A stretch of 5,210 nt of DNA from WAOL01 sp964399035 (GTDB lineage: Archaea > Thermoproteota > Thermoprotei_A > Sulfolobales > NBVN01). Positions within the stretch are counted from its first letter, which is position 1. Each line of letters begins with the position of its first letter. A program made the translations under genes and the position numbers. A model generated the notes under the pieces. The model had not been told where the DNA came from, made no database searches, and saw only the letters and a list, made by a program, of their open reading frames with translations. Positions 4,785 through 5,210 of this stretch are shown piece after piece. Location of the stretch: positions 1-5,210 of the forward strand of contig CAYNPH010000092.1 of NCBI GenBank assembly GCA_964399035.1. Direction: 5' to 3'.

Positions 4785-5210
4785 ATGGGTGGCGAACCCG
4801 CCAACAGCAGCAAGCCTAAGTTCTTTGGTATTAAGGAACTTGACGATATTATTGGTATGATACCGCCGAACTACGTGATCCTTCTTGAGGGTAAGCCCGG
4901 CACTGGTAAGACTTCCTTGGCTATTAGGACTGTGTGTAGGAATATTAGGGAGGTAGGGTCTAGGGTTCTTTACGTTACTTCTAATGAGTGCGCCAGTAAG
5001 CTTAAGGAGGTTGCCCGGAGCATCGGGTGTAATCTCGACGCTAGGGTGGCTGAGGGTAGTGTGAAGGTTATCGAGTGCCCTACGTTGAGTGATGAGTACT
5101 TAGTGGAGATAATTACGGAGGAGATCATGAAGCACATCCTTGACGGGTACGACATGGTTGTTATTGATAGCGTGACGCCCCTCATGAAGATCCTTGGCTC
5201 CTACGCTAAG
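4785..5210 (+). CDS. RadA/KaiC-like P-loop ATPase (3' end cut by window edge)
   Basis: The 142 visible residues form the front of a RecA-superfamily ATPase core resembling KaiC/RadA-paralog (RAD55-type) proteins. FFGIKELDDIIG (13-24) matches the lead-in of KaiC domains. The Walker A motif GKPGTGKT spans 36-43. YVTSNECASKL (63-73) occupies the place of the KaiC YVSFEES segment, with Asn67-Glu68 where KaiC has Glu-Glu. Walker B MVVIDS is at 124-129. Family members bind and hydrolyse ATP in oligomers and act in DNA repair, signalling or regulation; the exact role here is unknown. ATG 4785 is the only good start, since an in-frame TAA lies at 4758-4760, and AGAGG precedes it with tight spacing. 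A different ATG at 4760 opens a frame of only about 19 codons. About a third of its codons end in T, unlike the peroxiredoxin gene. The C-terminal half is not visible. Confidence 0.85.
   Translation, partial: MGGEPANSSKPKFFGIKELDDIIGMIPPNYVILLEGKPGTGKTSLAIRTVCRNIREVGSRVLYVTSNECASKLKEVARSIGCNLDARVAEGSVKVIECPTLSDEYLVEIITEEIMKHILDGYDMVVIDSVTPLMKILGSYAK

Noticed and set aside
4610..4813. 67-codon minus-strand open frame
   Set aside because: It crosses the ATPase gene's TATA box and start codon, has no promoter or Shine-Dalgarno of its own, and its protein resembles no family I recognise.

Overview
This 5.2 kb window looks like chromosomal DNA of a thermophilic archaeon, most likely a member of the Thermoproteota (Crenarchaeota). 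The reasons are the archaeal promoters (TATA-like boxes about 25 bp before starts or predicted transcription starts), heavy use of AGG and ATA codons, a Prx6-like peroxiredoxin with the archaeal C-terminal extension, and a RadA/KaiC-type ATPase. The species cannot be named from the sequence alone. I see no tRNA, rRNA, CRISPR array, insertion sequence or origin.

Left part (1-1361): two overlapping genes on the minus strand. The upstream gene is a CysM-type, PLP-dependent cysteine synthase. The downstream gene, cut by the left edge, is a MoaD/ThiS-like ubiquitin-fold sulfur carrier whose start lies inside the end of the synthase gene. This resembles the mycobacterial CysM-CysO pair, in which a carrier thiocarboxylate, not free sulfide, is the sulfur donor. 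It is the most interesting biology in the window. An 89 bp gap with divergent promoters separates this operon from a plus-strand SagB/ThcOx-type nitroreductase-fold flavoprotein (1362-2069).

Middle (2070-3624): a methionyl-tRNA synthetase on the minus strand, convergent with the flavoprotein gene. It has a single CxxC/CxxH zinc knuckle as in bacterial-type enzymes, a KIGKS signature and no appended C-terminal tRNA-binding domain. Its reading frame has no ATG, GTG or TTG at the expected N-terminus. A Shine-Dalgarno sequence sits 6 nt before an in-frame CTG, and an ATG lies one frame off, so either initiation is non-canonical or there is a one-base indel.

Right part (3625-5210): an AT-rich divergent promoter region carrying an operator-like palindrome leads into a peroxiredoxin gene (thiol peroxidase with Cys48, Cys203 and Cys209). 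After a 205 bp intergenic stretch, a RadA/KaiC-like P-loop ATPase gene begins and runs off the right edge. Its codon use is clearly unlike that of the peroxiredoxin gene.

Taken together, the cysteine/sulfur-carrier pair, the flavin enzyme and the peroxiredoxin give the region a sulfur and redox flavour. Only the first two genes form a demonstrable operon; each of the others appears to have its own promoter.
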